Part shown: positions 15,040 through 25,914 of the stretch, piece by piece | How positions within the stretch are numbered: position 1 is the first letter of the stretch | Layout: every line of letters begins with the position of its first letter | Origin: Buchnera aphidicola str. Ak (Acyrthosiphon kondoi) | GTDB taxonomy: Bacteria; Pseudomonadota; Gammaproteobacteria; Enterobacterales; Enterobacteriaceae | Length of the DNA: 64,000 bases | Assembly (NCBI RefSeq): GCF_000225445.1 | Contig: NC_017256.1 | Location: forward strand, 1 to 64,000 | Direction of reading: 5' to 3' | Program-made: the position numbers and the translations under genes | The notes under the pieces: model-generated | Database searches by the model: none | Told to the model about the DNA's origin: nothing | The model's input: the letters and a program-made list of their open reading frames with translations, nothing else

Positions 15040-16650
15040 ATGGAAGTACAACGTAATTTTTTTATTTTTGCTTTTTTATTTTTTTCTTTTTTACTTTGGC
15101 AAGCATGGAAAAATGAATCATTTTTAAACAATCAAAAAAATGAAAAAATAGATTCAATGTTTCATTTCATTAATACAAATAAAAATGCAAAAAAAAATAC
15201 ACAACAAATTTTTATTAAAAATAATGTGATCAATTTAGTCGTTAATATGTATGGTGGCGATATAGAAGAAGCTTCTTTACTTTCTTATAAAGATAAACTG
15301 TATTCATCCAAACCTTTTAAATTACTTGAAACTGCACCTGATTTTATTTATCAAGCACAAAGTGGATTGATTGGAAAAGATGGTCCTGATAGCTCGGAAA
15401 AAAATAGTAGACCATTATATTCTTCTGAAAAAAATTTTTTTGAGTTGAAAAGGGAAAAAAAAGAACTGCGTGTTCCTATAAAATGGGTAAGTCAAAATGG
15501 TGTAACTTACACAAAGACTTTTATTCTCAAACCGAATAGTTATGATATTCAAATAGAATATGATATTTATAATCCAAGCAAAGAAATCTTAAAAATGAAC
15601 ATGTTTGGACAGATAAAACAAACAGTTAATTTACCTAAAAAACGCAATATTTATAGTGGAAATTTTGCTCTTCAAACTTTTCGTGGTGCTGCTTATTCAA
15701 GTAGTGATAACAAATATGAAAAGTATAAATTTGATATGATTTCAGATAATAAAAACTTACATGTTATAACTGAAAATGGATGGATTGCAATGTTACAACA
15801 GTATTTTGCTGTTGCTTGGATTCCTCAGAATTTAGGTCAAAATATAATATATACATCTAATTTAGATCATGGGATAGTTGCTATTGGATATAAATCTTCT
15901 TTAATCAATGTTTTACCTCATTCTAGATCTATTATAAAATCAAAGTTGTGGATTGGTCCTGAAATACAAAAAGAAATGAATCTTGTCGCTCCAAATTTAG
16001 ATTTAACAGTTGATTATGGTTGGCTTTGGTTTTTATCACAACCATTATTTAAATTGTTAACTATATTACATAATGTTGTAGGAAATTGGGGTTTTTCTAT
16101 TATTTTAATAACTTTTATTATGAAGGCTGTAACTTATCCTTTAACTAAAGCACAATATGTTTCTATGTTAAAAATGCGTGCATTACAACCAAAAATAAAA
16201 GAAATAAAAGAAAAATTTTCAAATGATAAACAACGTATTAGTCAAGAAATGATAGTTTTATATAAAAAAGAAAAAATAAATCCCTTAACTGGATTCTTGC
16301 CTATTTTTATTCAAATGCCTATTTTCTTATCTCTTTATTATATGCTTATAGGATCTGTTGAATTACGACATGCTCCTTTTTTGCTTTGGATTCATGATTT
16401 ATCGAGTCAGGATCCATATTATGTATTACCTATTATAATGGGTTTAACAATGTTTTTTATTCAAAAAACATCGTCTGCCAATCATGTTTCTGATCCATTT
16501 CAAAAAAAGATTATGAATTTTATGCCTGTAATTTTTACAGCGTTTTTTTTATGGTTTCCTTCAGGATTGGTTTTATATTATATAATTAGCAATCTTGTGA
16601 CTATTATACAACAAAAGTTTATCTTATCTAATTTAGGAAAAAATAGATAA
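15040..16650 (+). CDS. yidC: Membrane protein insertase YidC
   Basis: Inner-membrane insertase working with or without the Sec translocon; classic clients include Fo subunits a and c, both encoded in this window. It has 536 residues (548 in E. coli). There is one N-terminal membrane helix (FIFAFLFFSFLLWQAW), a large periplasmic domain, and the C-terminal catalytic bundle from about residue 345. Conserved insertase motifs include KAVTYPLTKAQY, PIFIQMPIFLSLYYML and FPSGLVLYYIISNL. The linker after the first helix is shortened and lysine/asparagine rich. Confidence 0.97.
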   Translation: MEVQRNFFIFAFLFFSFLLWQAWKNESFLNNQKNEKIDSMFHFINTNKNAKKNTQQIFIKNNVINLVVNMYGGDIEEASLLSYKDKLYSSKPFKLLETAPDFIYQAQSGLIGKDGPDSSEKNSRPLYSSEKNFFELKREKKELRVPIKWVSQNGVTYTKTFILKPNSYDIQIEYDIYNPSKEILKMNMFGQIKQTVNLPKKRNIYSGNFALQTFRGAAYSSSDNKYEKYKFDMISDNKNLHVITENGWIAMLQQYFAVAWIPQNLGQNIIYTSNLDHGIVAIGYKSSLINVLPHSRSIIKSKLWIGPEIQKEMNLVAPNLDLTVDYGWLWFLSQPLFKLLTILHNVVGNWGFSIILITFIMKAVTYPLTKAQYVSMLKMRALQPKIKEIKEKFSNDKQRISQEMIVLYKKEKINPLTGFLPIFIQMPIFLSLYYMLIGSVELRHAPFLLWIHDLSSQDPYYVLPIIMGLTMFFIQKTSSANHVSDPFQKKIMNFMPVIFTAFFLWFPSGLVLYYIISNLVTIIQQKFILSNLGKNR

Positions 16651-16734
16651 AATATTTTTTTGTTTGAATTATTGAAACAATTGATTACTTTTTAACTTTT
16701 TTGAAAATATCATCTAATACAAAGAAAATATTTT

Positions 16735-18096
16735 ATGATTCATGATGAAACTATTGTTGCTCAGGTTACTTGTCCAGGGAAAAGTGCTGTTGGAATATTA
16801 AGAGTGTCTGGTTTTCAAGCAAAAACAGTTGCAATAAAAATTTTAGGAAAAATTCCCTTGGCAAGATTTGCTACTTATTCAAATTTTTTAGATCAAAATT
16901 CTAAAGTGTTAGATAAAGGTATATCTTTATGGTTTCCTGCTCCCAATTCATTGACAGGTGAGGATGTACTAGAATTACAAGGGCATGGTAGTCCATTAAT
17001 AATGGATTTATTGATTAATCAAATTTTATCTATTAATAATATTAGAATGGCTAAACCAGGAGAATTTTCTGAACGTGCTTTTTTAAATGGAAAAATAGAT
17101 TTAGTTCAAGCTGAATCTATAGACGATCTAATTAATGCAGAAACAGAATCTTCTATTCGTGCTTCATTAAATTCATTAAATGGAGATTTTTCTTTTTTTA
17201 TTAAGGAATTAATGAATTTAATTATTAAATTTCGTATTAATATAGAATCTAGTATAGATTTTTCAGAAGAAGAAATTAATATTAATATTAAAGATGTAGT
17301 TAATTTAAAATTTAAAGAATTATATCAAAAATTTTTAGCATTAAAAAATATAGTTTTAAAAGGAAGTTTATTAAGAGAAGGAAAAAAAATAGTTATTGCT
17401 GGTCTTCCTAATGCAGGTAAATCAAGTTTATTAAATATTTTATCTAATTCTGATAGAGCTATAATAACTGATTTACCTGGTACTACACGAGATCTTCTTT
17501 ATGAGCATGTCAGTATTAATGGTATTGTATGTGAATTAATTGATACAGCCGGTTTGCGTGATACAAATAATGAAATCGAACGTATTGGAATTATGCGTGC
17601 TTGGGAAGTAATTAGAAAAGCCAATCATATTCTTTTTGTTATTGATAAAACAATCAGCAAATCAAAACAAAAAAAAATATGTAATGAATTTATACAAAAT
17701 ATTTCTAATAATAATATTCCAATAACTTTTGTTTTAAATAAAAATGATTTAGTAAAAGATGAGTATGGTTTTAAAAATGTCAACGGTTTATCATTTATTA
17801 GTATATCAGCACGTACAGGCGAAGGTATTGATATATTACGTAATCATATTATAAAAATTGAAAAAAATATACATACAGAAAGCATTTTTATTGCTCGTCG
17901 TCGTCATATTAAACAACTTGATTTAGCATATAATGAATTTTTAATAGCTAAAAAAAAATGGAGATCATGTCAAGATATTGATCTTTTAGCAGAATCTTTA
18001 AGTCTTATAAATAGATTTTTAGGTGAAATAACAGGAAAGTGTACTTCTGAAGATTTATTGAAATATATTTTTTCTAGTTTTTGTATTGGTAAATAA
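16735..18096 (+). CDS. mnmE: tRNA modification GTPase MnmE (TrmE)
   Basis: GTPase partner of MnmG in the wobble-uridine cmnm5 modification. It has 453 residues (454 in E. coli). The N-terminal folate-binding domain contains [15 protein letters not shown]. The central G domain shows [12 protein letters not shown] (G1), DLPGTTRD (G2), DTAGLRD (G3) and NKND (G4). The C-terminal end FCIGK carries the conserved catalytic cysteine motif C(I/L/V)GK. The gene ends 24 bases before the convergent tRNA-Phe. Confidence 0.97.
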   Translation: MIHDETIVAQVTCPGKSAVGILRVSGFQAKTVAIKILGKIPLARFATYSNFLDQNSKVLDKGISLWFPAPNSLTGEDVLELQGHGSPLIMDLLINQILSINNIRMAKPGEFSERAFLNGKIDLVQAESIDDLINAETESSIRASLNSLNGDFSFFIKELMNLIIKFRINIESSIDFSEEEININIKDVVNLKFKELYQKFLALKNIVLKGSLLREGKKIVIAGLPNAGKSSLLNILSNSDRAIITDLPGTTRDLLYEHVSINGIVCELIDTAGLRDTNNEIERIGIMRAWEVIRKANHILFVIDKTISKSKQKKICNEFIQNISNNNIPITFVLNKNDLVKDEYGFKNVNGLSFISISARTGEGIDILRNHIIKIEKNIHTESIFIARRRHIKQLDLAYNEFLIAKKKWRSCQDIDLLAESLSLINRFLGEITGKCTSEDLLKYIFSSFCIGK

Positions 18097-18120
18097 TAAA
18101 TTCTAAATTAAATTATAATA

Positions 18121-18193
18121 TGCCCGGAGGCGGAATTGAACCACCGACACGGGGATTTTCAGTCCCCTGCTCTACCAACTGAGCTATCCGGGC
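18121..18193 (-). tRNA. tRNA-Phe (GAA)
   Basis: A 73-base cloverleaf. The acceptor stem is GCCCGGA/TCCGGGC with discriminator A. The D arm is GCTC...GAGC, the anticodon loop is CTGAAAA with anticodon GAA, and the T loop is TTCAATT. The 3' CCA is not encoded; the next bases on this strand are TATTATA. It is convergent with mnmE and lies upstream of groS on the opposite strand. Confidence 0.97.
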
Positions 18194-18352
18194 TTTTTTT
18201 ATATTAAATCATCAAATATTAAAGATTGTCAATCTTTTTTAATTAAATATAATACTATATTTATTTTCTATTATTTATGTTGATAAATAATTAATTTTCG
18301 AATATTTAAAAATATAAATTTTTGAGAATAAAAAACAAAAAAATAATTTTTA

Positions 18353-18382
18353 CCCTTGAAACTTTTAATAAAGATCCATATA
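18353..18382 (+). promoter_or_regulatory. Sigma-32 (heat-shock) promoter of groSL
   Basis: CCCTTGAAA at 18353-18361 contains a perfect CTTGAAA -35 element. Twelve bases later ATCCATAT (18374-18381) matches the -10 consensus CCCCATnT at five of its seven fixed positions. It lies 79 bases upstream of groS. RpoH, its expected sigma factor, is encoded at 24919-25773. No good sigma-70 pair is visible in the same gap. Confidence 0.7.
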
Positions 18383-18460
18383 TTTAAATTAAGAGAATAT
18401 ATTAAATATTAAAAAAAATTTAAAACGGTTTAGTAACACTATTTACGGGAGCATTATCAT

Positions 18461-18751
18461 ATGAAAATTCGTCCATTGCATGATCGTGTGCTTGTTAAAC
18501 GTCAAGAAGTTGAATCAAAATCTGCAGGTGGTATTGTACTAACAGGTTCTGCTGCAGGAAAATCGACTCGAGGAACAGTAACAGCGGTCGGAAAGGGCCG
18601 TGTATTAGATAATGGAGAAATTAAACCATTAGATGTTAAAGTTGGTGATATTGTTATTTTCAATGAAGGTTATGGTGCAAAAACAGAAAAAATTGATAAC
18701 GAAGAATTATTAATTTTAACTGAAAGTGACATTTTAGCAATTGTTGAATAG
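18461..18751 (+). CDS. groS: Co-chaperonin GroES
   Basis: Heptameric lid of the GroEL folding chamber. It has 96 residues (97 in E. coli). It begins [14 protein letters not shown], has the mobile loop [15 protein letters not shown] at about residues 20-34, and ends [10 protein letters not shown] strong GGGAG at 18447-18451 lies nine bases before the ATG. It is followed by groL after 48 bases, under the sigma-32-type promoter at 18353. Confidence 0.98.
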   Translation: MKIRPLHDRVLVKRQEVESKSAGGIVLTGSAAGKSTRGTVTAVGKGRVLDNGEIKPLDVKVGDIVIFNEGYGAKTEKIDNEELLILTESDILAIVE

Positions 18752-18775
18752 TAAACTATATACTATATCCATTGA

Positions 18776-20446
<1,671 letters not shown>

Positions 20447-20494
20447 TAAGATATTAATTTTATTACAATTATTTTAAATTAATTTAAAAATATC

Positions 20495-20530
20495 TTTCCT
20501 CAGAATAACTATTCTGAGGAAATTTTTTTT
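20495..20530 (+). terminator. Rho-independent terminator of groSL
   Basis: TTTCCTCAGAAT (20495-20506) and ATTCTGAGGAAA (20511-20522) form a perfect 12-bp stem with a four-base loop, followed directly by eight T at 20523-20530. This is the clearest intrinsic terminator in the window. Confidence 0.92.
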
Positions 20531-20995
20531 TATTTAATTAAAAAAATTAAATAATTAATCATTGAATATTATTTTAATTAAATTTAGAATTTATTAATCT
20601 AGCCGCTTATTTGTAATATATAAATTTTTTCTAATATTAATATCTGAATTTGTACAAAAAATAGAATTATAATTAAATATTTTAATTTTAAGATTTAATT
20701 CATAAAATTGTATTTTTATTTTTTAAAATATAATTACGTATTAAAATAACTCATTTAATATAAATATTTTATTTTTTTTATATAGTTAATTTGGAAGTAA
20801 TACTCTCTAATCTGTTATTTTAATTTATAATATTTCTTATCATTAAAATTTTATTTTAAAAATATTTTTTTAAAAGTAATATCTGTAATCATGAATTTTA
20901 AGAATGAATGATATTTTTATTTAAATACTTATTTAGATAACATAATATATTTGTATTAATAGAATATAATATTTTTTGTACAATATGAGGTTTAT
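20531..20995. other. groL-efp spacer, no gene seen
   Basis: About 465 bases of nearly pure A/T after the groL terminator. In E. coli this interval holds epmB and two small genes. I could not recognise any remnant. A TATAAT at 20965-20970 lies 26 bases before efp but lacks a clear -35 partner. TTGTACAA at 20976-20983 is a small palindrome between it and the ribosome site. Confidence 0.6.
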
Positions 20996-21565
20996 ATGAG
21001 AGTGTATCATACTAATAATTTTCGTACAGGTTGCAAAATTATTTTTGAAGATGAACCATGTTTGATAGAATCTAGCGAATTTGTCAAACCTGGAAAAGGT
21101 CAGTCTTTTGTACGTGTCAAAATACGAAAGCTATTAACAAAACAACTTATAGAAAAAACATTTAAATCTACAGATTCTTTAGAAGTAGCTGATATTATAG
21201 AATATAGACTTTCTTATTTATATAATGATGGTCTTTTCTGGTACTTTATAAATAATAATACTTTTGAAGAATTATCAGTAGAAAAAAAAATTATCGGTAT
21301 TAATAAAAAATGGTTATTATCACAAGATACATGTATTGTAACTTTATGGAATAATCAACCTATTTCAATCACTCCTAATAATTTTGTAAATCTCAAAGTT
21401 GTTGATGTGCAAGTTAGTCTAAAAGGTGATACCATTAATACTAACAGCACTAAATTAGCCACATTAAATACAGGTGCCATTGTAAAAGTTCCACTATTCA
21501 TTCAAGTGGGTTCGCTGATCAAAGTAGATACAAGATCTGGCGAATATGTATCTAGAGTAAAGTAA
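20996..21565 (+). CDS. efp: Translation elongation factor P
   Basis: Three-domain factor that relieves ribosome stalling at polyproline stretches by entering the E site. It has 189 residues (188 in E. coli). The modifiable Lys34 sits at the tip of domain I in VKPGKGQSF, as in proteins beta-lysylated by EpmA/EpmB. The C-terminal signature [29 protein letters not shown] is nearly identical to E. coli. GAGG at 20987-20990, five bases before the ATG, sets the start. It is convergent with dnaC, 20 bases away, with no terminator between. Confidence 0.97.
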   Translation: MRVYHTNNFRTGCKIIFEDEPCLIESSEFVKPGKGQSFVRVKIRKLLTKQLIEKTFKSTDSLEVADIIEYRLSYLYNDGLFWYFINNNTFEELSVEKKIIGINKKWLLSQDTCIVTLWNNQPISITPNNFVNLKVVDVQVSLKGDTINTNSTKLATLNTGAIVKVPLFIQVGSLIKVDTRSGEYVSRVK

Positions 21566-21585
21566 AAAAAATTTTAATAGATATA

Positions 21586-22326
21586 TTAATATTCGTTTCC
21601 TTTGACGTATTGTCTATAACTGTCCCATTCAAAAGTTAACCATAAACTATTTCCTAAACGCATTCTATCAATAACTCTTTCACCTAATAAACTTTTCATT
21701 CCTTTATGATCTAAATTAGACAACATTCCAGTAGAACGTTTAGATGATGATCTTCTATCAACTATTTGATTGATTATTACTTTTTCATAACGAGATTCAG
21801 TTTGCATTCCAATCTCATCAATCATCAATAAATCAACACTACTAAGATTATGCAATAAATTTTCTTCAGTAATATTACTAGTACCGCTAAATGTTCCTTT
21901 CATATTAGACATTAAATCAGCTACGGTGACAAGTAAAATGCTTTTTCCATGTAAAATTAAGTAATTTCCTATAGCAGATGCTAAGTGATTTTTCCCGGTT
22001 CCAGGTTTTCCTGAAAAAATAAAACTAGCAATGTTTTTATTAAATTCTTCTGCATATCGTTTTGACGCTTTCAGTACTTTTCTTTGACCATCGTGTTCGA
22101 TTTTATAATTATCAAATGAACAGTTCATATATAATTCTCGAATTCCTGATCTGCCTAAAACACGTTGCATTTTCATTGCTTTGTTTTCGCGTAGTATAGA
22201 TTCAGAAGATAGTCGTCCTTGTTCTTGATTCCAAGCTAACAAGTCTTCATCGTTATCAAATTTAGGTTTAATATTTTTAGGCATAAGACGTTGAAGACGT
22301 TTAAAGAATTCAGTATAAAATGTCAT
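21586..22326 (-). CDS. dnaC: DNA replication protein DnaC (helicase loader)
   Basis: AAA+ protein that loads the DnaB helicase at oriC and at restart sites. It has 246 residues (245 in E. coli). The P-loop GKPGTGKN is at residues 106-113, LLMIDEIGMQTES is the Walker B region, and KVIINQIVDRRSSSKR is the strongly conserved sensor/arginine-finger segment. It overlaps the dnaT stop by one base, so the dnaTC pair is coupled as in E. coli. Confidence 0.96.
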   Translation of the reverse strand: MTFYTEFFKRLQRLMPKNIKPKFDNDEDLLAWNQEQGRLSSESILRENKAMKMQRVLGRSGIRELYMNCSFDNYKIEHDGQRKVLKASKRYAEEFNKNIASFIFSGKPGTGKNHLASAIGNYLILHGKSILLVTVADLMSNMKGTFSGTSNITEENLLHNLSSVDLLMIDEIGMQTESRYEKVIINQIVDRRSSSKRSTGMLSNLDHKGMKSLLGERVIDRMRLGNSLWLTFEWDSYRQYVKGNEY

Positions 22327-22820
22327 TATTTACCTCTAAATCCATTTGGTATAGTTTGATCAGGTGTTGGAATATATGTGATGTCTCGTTTTTTTTGTGA
22401 TCCATAATTAATAGATCTACTTCTTTCTAAACTTCTAGCTAATTTTTGTTGCCACTGTATATGATGAAAAAAACAACCTTCTGCTTGCCAATAAGAAATA
22501 AAACATGTAAGTTCAGATTCTAATATTTCTTCATTTAATGTAATTCCCCATAATGCTGCTTGACGAATAAAATCTTTGTCTGGAGTCCAGTTCGGATGCA
22601 TTGAAAATTTTTTTTCGATATTTTGTTTTTTAATATCTTGCTCTAATAAGTGATATTCAAGATCAAACATTTTTTTTAATAAATAGGGTGTAATTGCATA
22701 AAAAATAGGAGAATTATTTTTTAAAACCGCTATAACTCCTTTATTTGATTTTTCTAAAATTTTAATTGGATGCTTACAAAATAAATCAAGAGATATATCA
22801 TCAGAAACTAAAATCTTCAT
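22326..22820 (-). CDS. dnaT: Primosomal protein DnaT
   Basis: Primosomal protein I, which works with PriA/PriB and DnaC to restart stalled forks. It has 164 residues (179 in E. coli). The C-terminal half is well conserved: MHPNWTPDKDFIRQAALWGI, then FISYWQAEGCFFHHIQWQQKLARSL, and the end IPNGFRGK. The N-terminal domain is shortened by a deletion around the linker, but AVLKNNSPIFYAITP still matches. It is first of the dnaT-dnaC pair. Confidence 0.9.
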   Translation of the reverse strand: MKILVSDDISLDLFCKHPIKILEKSNKGVIAVLKNNSPIFYAITPYLLKKMFDLEYHLLEQDIKKQNIEKKFSMHPNWTPDKDFIRQAALWGITLNEEILESELTCFISYWQAEGCFFHHIQWQQKLARSLERSRSINYGSQKKRDITYIPTPDQTIPNGFRGK

Positions 22821-22914
22821 GAGTGTTTTGCCTTTTTGAATTTTAAAATATTTATATATATATATTGTATATTATTAGACTTTTCAACACAAAATATTAT
22901 AATTTTTATCAATC

Positions 22915-23487
22915 TTATACATTAAAAATATATAAATAACACTGTATTTTATTTGTAACTTTTTTTTTATATAAAATCCAATTTTTTGGTATTATCAGAG
23001 GTTGTTTTTTTTCTTGTTCTATATAAATAAAAGAATTTTTTTTAATCCATTTTTTACTTTCTAATAAATTAATAGTTTTTTTAATTAATCCCTGATAATA
23101 AGGAGGATCGATAAAGATTATATCATATGGTTTTCCAGTTTTTTGTAACCAATAAATCGCATCAGTACGTATAATTTCTATATTAGATATATTTAAATTT
23201 TTTATATTTTTTTTAAGATTTAAGAATGTTTTTTTTTCTATTTCCAATAAAGTAGAAAATGCAGCATATCGAGATATAGCCTCTATTCCTAGTGCACCAC
23301 TACCTGCAAAACAATCAAGACATCTAGAATTTTTTATGTATTTAGATAGCCATTCAAATAGTGTTTCTCTTATTTGATTGGTCGTTGGACGCAAATTTGG
23401 AATATTATTAAAAGATATTTTTCTTCCCTTGAGTTTTCCAGAGATAATATAAATTTTACCATTTTTTTTAAAAAAAGAATTATGCAT
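22915..23487 (-). CDS. rsmD: 16S rRNA (guanine-966-N2)-methyltransferase RsmD
   Basis: AdoMet-dependent enzyme that methylates G966 of 16S rRNA. It has 190 residues (198 in E. coli). It contains GKLKGRKISF near the N-terminus, the AdoMet-binding CLDCFAGSGALGIEAISRYAA at about residues 58-78, and the catalytic DPPY in IIFIDPPYYQGL. It is divergent from ftsY, the same arrangement as in E. coli. Confidence 0.95.
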   Translation of the reverse strand: MHNSFFKKNGKIYIISGKLKGRKISFNNIPNLRPTTNQIRETLFEWLSKYIKNSRCLDCFAGSGALGIEAISRYAAFSTLLEIEKKTFLNLKKNIKNLNISNIEIIRTDAIYWLQKTGKPYDIIFIDPPYYQGLIKKTINLLESKKWIKKNSFIYIEQEKKQPLIIPKNWILYKKKVTNKIQCYLYIFNV

Positions 23488-23623
23488 TTTGTCAGATCAT
23501 TTCTGTTAGTGATATAATTTGTTTAATATTAATATCAATAAGAACTTAAATATATATTTAATTTTTTAAAGTATAAAATATTTAAAAAATGTAGTTTTAC
23601 TTATAAATTACAAGGCAAAAAAT

Positions 23624-24763
23624 ATGAAAGACAATAAAAAAAATGGTTTTTTTTCTTGGTTAACTTCTAAAATAAAAAAAAAGGAAATTACAGATATAAA
23701 AAAAAATAATAGAGAACAAAAAAATAGTAGTTTTAGCAATAAACAAGAATCTATTTTAGAAACTCCATTAATAAAACAAGATAATCTCAAGAAAGATAAT
23801 ATCGAGATATTAAATGATTACAGTAATAATATAGAGAAAAGCCAGAATATAAAAAAAAATTTTTTTTTACGTTTGAAAAAGAGTTTAAAAAAAACAAAGA
23901 AATTTTTTGGTGATGGCATTAATCATATTTTTTCATTAAAAAAAATTGATAAAGTACTTTTTGAAGAATTAGAAGAAAAGATGTTACTTGCTGATATTGG
24001 AATTAATACTACTAATCGAATTATTGATAATTTAATTAAAGAAGTTGATCGTAAAGATTTAAAAAGTTCTGAAAAATTATATTCTTTATTAAAAAAAAAT
24101 ATGTATGATATGCTAAAAAAAGTAGAAGTGCCTTTAGATGTGTCTGGTCATACTCCTTTTATCATTTTAGTAGTAGGAGTTAATGGTACAGGTAAAACTA
24201 CAACAGTTGCTAAACTAGCACAAAAATATAAACGAGAAGGAAAGTCTATAATGTTAGCTGCTGCAGATACTTTTAGAGCTGCAGGTATAGAACAATTAGA
24301 GGTGTTAGGAAAAATCAATAAAATACCCGTAATCTCACAACGTTCTGGTTCAGATCCTGCAGCAGTAATATTTGATGCCGTAAAATCAGCAAAATCAAAA
24401 AAACTAGATGTTTTAATTATCGATACAGCAGGAAGATTACATAATAAAATACATCTGATGGAAGAATTAAAAAAAATAGTTAGAGTAATTAAAAAAATAG
24501 ATTCATCTGCACCACACGAAAAAATATTAATTATCGATTCTTGTAATGGGCAAAATACAATACAACAAACAGAAATCTTTCATAAATCATTAAATTTAAC
24601 AGGAATGATCATTACAAAATTGGATGGAACTGCAAAAGGAGGAGTTGTTTTTTCTCTAGCTGATCAATTTCAAATTCCAATTCGTTACATTGGAATCGGT
24701 GAAAAAATGGAGGATTTAGGAGTTTTTAATAGTGAAGAATTTATCAAGTCTATATTCATATAA
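23624..24763 (+). CDS. ftsY: Signal recognition particle receptor FtsY
   Basis: GTPase that docks SRP-bound ribosomes at the Sec translocon. It has 379 residues against 497 in E. coli; the difference is in the acidic N-terminal A domain, which is here short, basic and lysine/asparagine rich. The NG core is complete: GVNGTGKTTT at about 185-194, AADTFRAAGIEQL, DTAGRLHNK, TKLDGTAKGG, and the end GIGEKMEDLGVFNSEEF. An A9T9 tract lies in the A domain at 23851-23868. rpoH follows directly; ftsE and ftsX, which lie between them in E. coli, are missing. Confidence 0.96.
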   Translation: MKDNKKNGFFSWLTSKIKKKEITDIKKNNREQKNSSFSNKQESILETPLIKQDNLKKDNIEILNDYSNNIEKSQNIKKNFFLRLKKSLKKTKKFFGDGINHIFSLKKIDKVLFEELEEKMLLADIGINTTNRIIDNLIKEVDRKDLKSSEKLYSLLKKNMYDMLKKVEVPLDVSGHTPFIILVVGVNGTGKTTTVAKLAQKYKREGKSIMLAAADTFRAAGIEQLEVLGKINKIPVISQRSGSDPAAVIFDAVKSAKSKKLDVLIIDTAGRLHNKIHLMEELKKIVRVIKKIDSSAPHEKILIIDSCNGQNTIQQTEIFHKSLNLTGMIITKLDGTAKGGVVFSLADQFQIPIRYIGIGEKMEDLGVFNSEEFIKSIFI

Positions 24764-24831
24764 AAAAAGAAATTATTATCTGATAGGATTTTAATTTTAT
24801 AAAATACAGATTAATTATTTTATATAAATCT

Positions 24832-24860
24832 TTGATTTATATTTTTAATTAAAGTATTAT
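24832..24860 (+). promoter_or_regulatory. Candidate rpoH promoter
   Basis: TTGATT (24832-24837), a 17-base spacer and TATTAT (24855-24860) lie 58 bases upstream of rpoH. Spacing is ideal and both hexamers match at five of six positions. It would give a leader of about 50 bases. Confidence 0.5.
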
Positions 24861-24918
24861 AGATATGTCCCACATATTAATAATTCAGTATATATAATTC
24901 GTTAATGCGGGAATTAAA

Positions 24919-25773
24919 ATGATTAATAAAGTACAGATTTTATCTGTAACACCACCAAGTAATTTAGACGCTTATATCAGAATAGCTAACTTATGGCCGA
25001 TGCTATCACCCGAAGAAGAAAAAACACTAACTAAACGATTACGCTATAATAGCGATTTAGATGCCGCAAAAACTTTGATTTTATCTCATCTCCGTTTTGT
25101 AATTCATATTTCACGCAACTATTCAGGATATGGTTTACCTCAAGCTGATCTTATACAAGAAGGTAATATAGGATTAATGAAAGCAGTGCGTAGATTTAAT
25201 CCAGAAATAGGAGTTCGTCTTGTCTCCTTTGCAGTACATTGGATCAAGTCTGAAATACATGAATATGTTTTGCGTAATTGGCGTATCGTTAAAGTTGCAA
25301 CGACCAAATCTCAAAGAAAACTATTTTTTAATTTAAGAAAAACAAAAAAAAGATTAGGTTGGTTTAATGAAGAAGAAATTCAAATAGTTGCTAAAGAGTT
25401 AGGAGTTAGCAGTGGGGATGTAAGAGAAATGGAATCTCGCATGTCTGCTCAAGATGTTACTTTCAATCCGTTGCCAGAAGAAGATTGTGATGGTAAAACA
25501 AATATTTCTATGCAATATTTACAAGATAAAACGTCTGATTTTGCTAATGGTCTTGAAAAAGATAATTGGAAAGAACATGCTGCAAATAAACTAAGCAATG
25601 CTTTATTGAGATTAGATAAACGTAGTCGTCATATTATTTACGCACGTTGGTTAGATAAAAATAAAAAAAATACTTTACAAACTATAGCAAATAATTATGG
25701 AATTTCTGCAGAGCGTGTTCGACAATTAGAAAAAAATGCAATGAAAAAATTAAAATTAGCTATAGAAACTTAG
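24919..25773 (+). CDS. rpoH: RNA polymerase sigma-32 factor
   Basis: Heat-shock sigma factor, probably responsible for groSL transcription from the promoter at 18353. It has 284 residues, the same as E. coli. It contains region 2 ([24 protein letters not shown]), the RpoH box [16 protein letters not shown] at about residues 133-148, and the region 4.2 helix-turn-helix ([19 protein letters not shown]). The segment between regions 3 and 4 has drifted. A terminator follows. Confidence 0.97.
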   Translation: MINKVQILSVTPPSNLDAYIRIANLWPMLSPEEEKTLTKRLRYNSDLDAAKTLILSHLRFVIHISRNYSGYGLPQADLIQEGNIGLMKAVRRFNPEIGVRLVSFAVHWIKSEIHEYVLRNWRIVKVATTKSQRKLFFNLRKTKKRLGWFNEEEIQIVAKELGVSSGDVREMESRMSAQDVTFNPLPEEDCDGKTNISMQYLQDKTSDFANGLEKDNWKEHAANKLSNALLRLDKRSRHIIYARWLDKNKKNTLQTIANNYGISAERVRQLEKNAMKKLKLAIET

Positions 25774-25828
25774 TTTAAGATGTTGTTTTTAATATAACAT
25801 AATATGATTTTATTAAAAATGTTTGTAT

Positions 25829-25877
25829 AGAGTATGAGATTAGGTTTTTTTTATATTGAAAACTCATACTCTTTTTT
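25829..25877 (+). terminator. Terminator of rpoH
   Basis: AGAGTATGAG (25829-25838) pairs perfectly with CTCATACTCT (25863-25872), with a 24-base loop and a following T run at 25872-25877. The U tract is on the rpoH sense strand only; glmS is convergent and ends 38 bases further on. Confidence 0.75.
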
Positions 25878-25914
25878 AATAAAAGATACCTTTTTTTATA
25901 TAAAATCAAAAATT

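Noticed and set aside
20531-20995. Remnant of epmB
   Set aside because: Expected from E. coli order, but I could not recognise any conserved EpmB motif in any frame.
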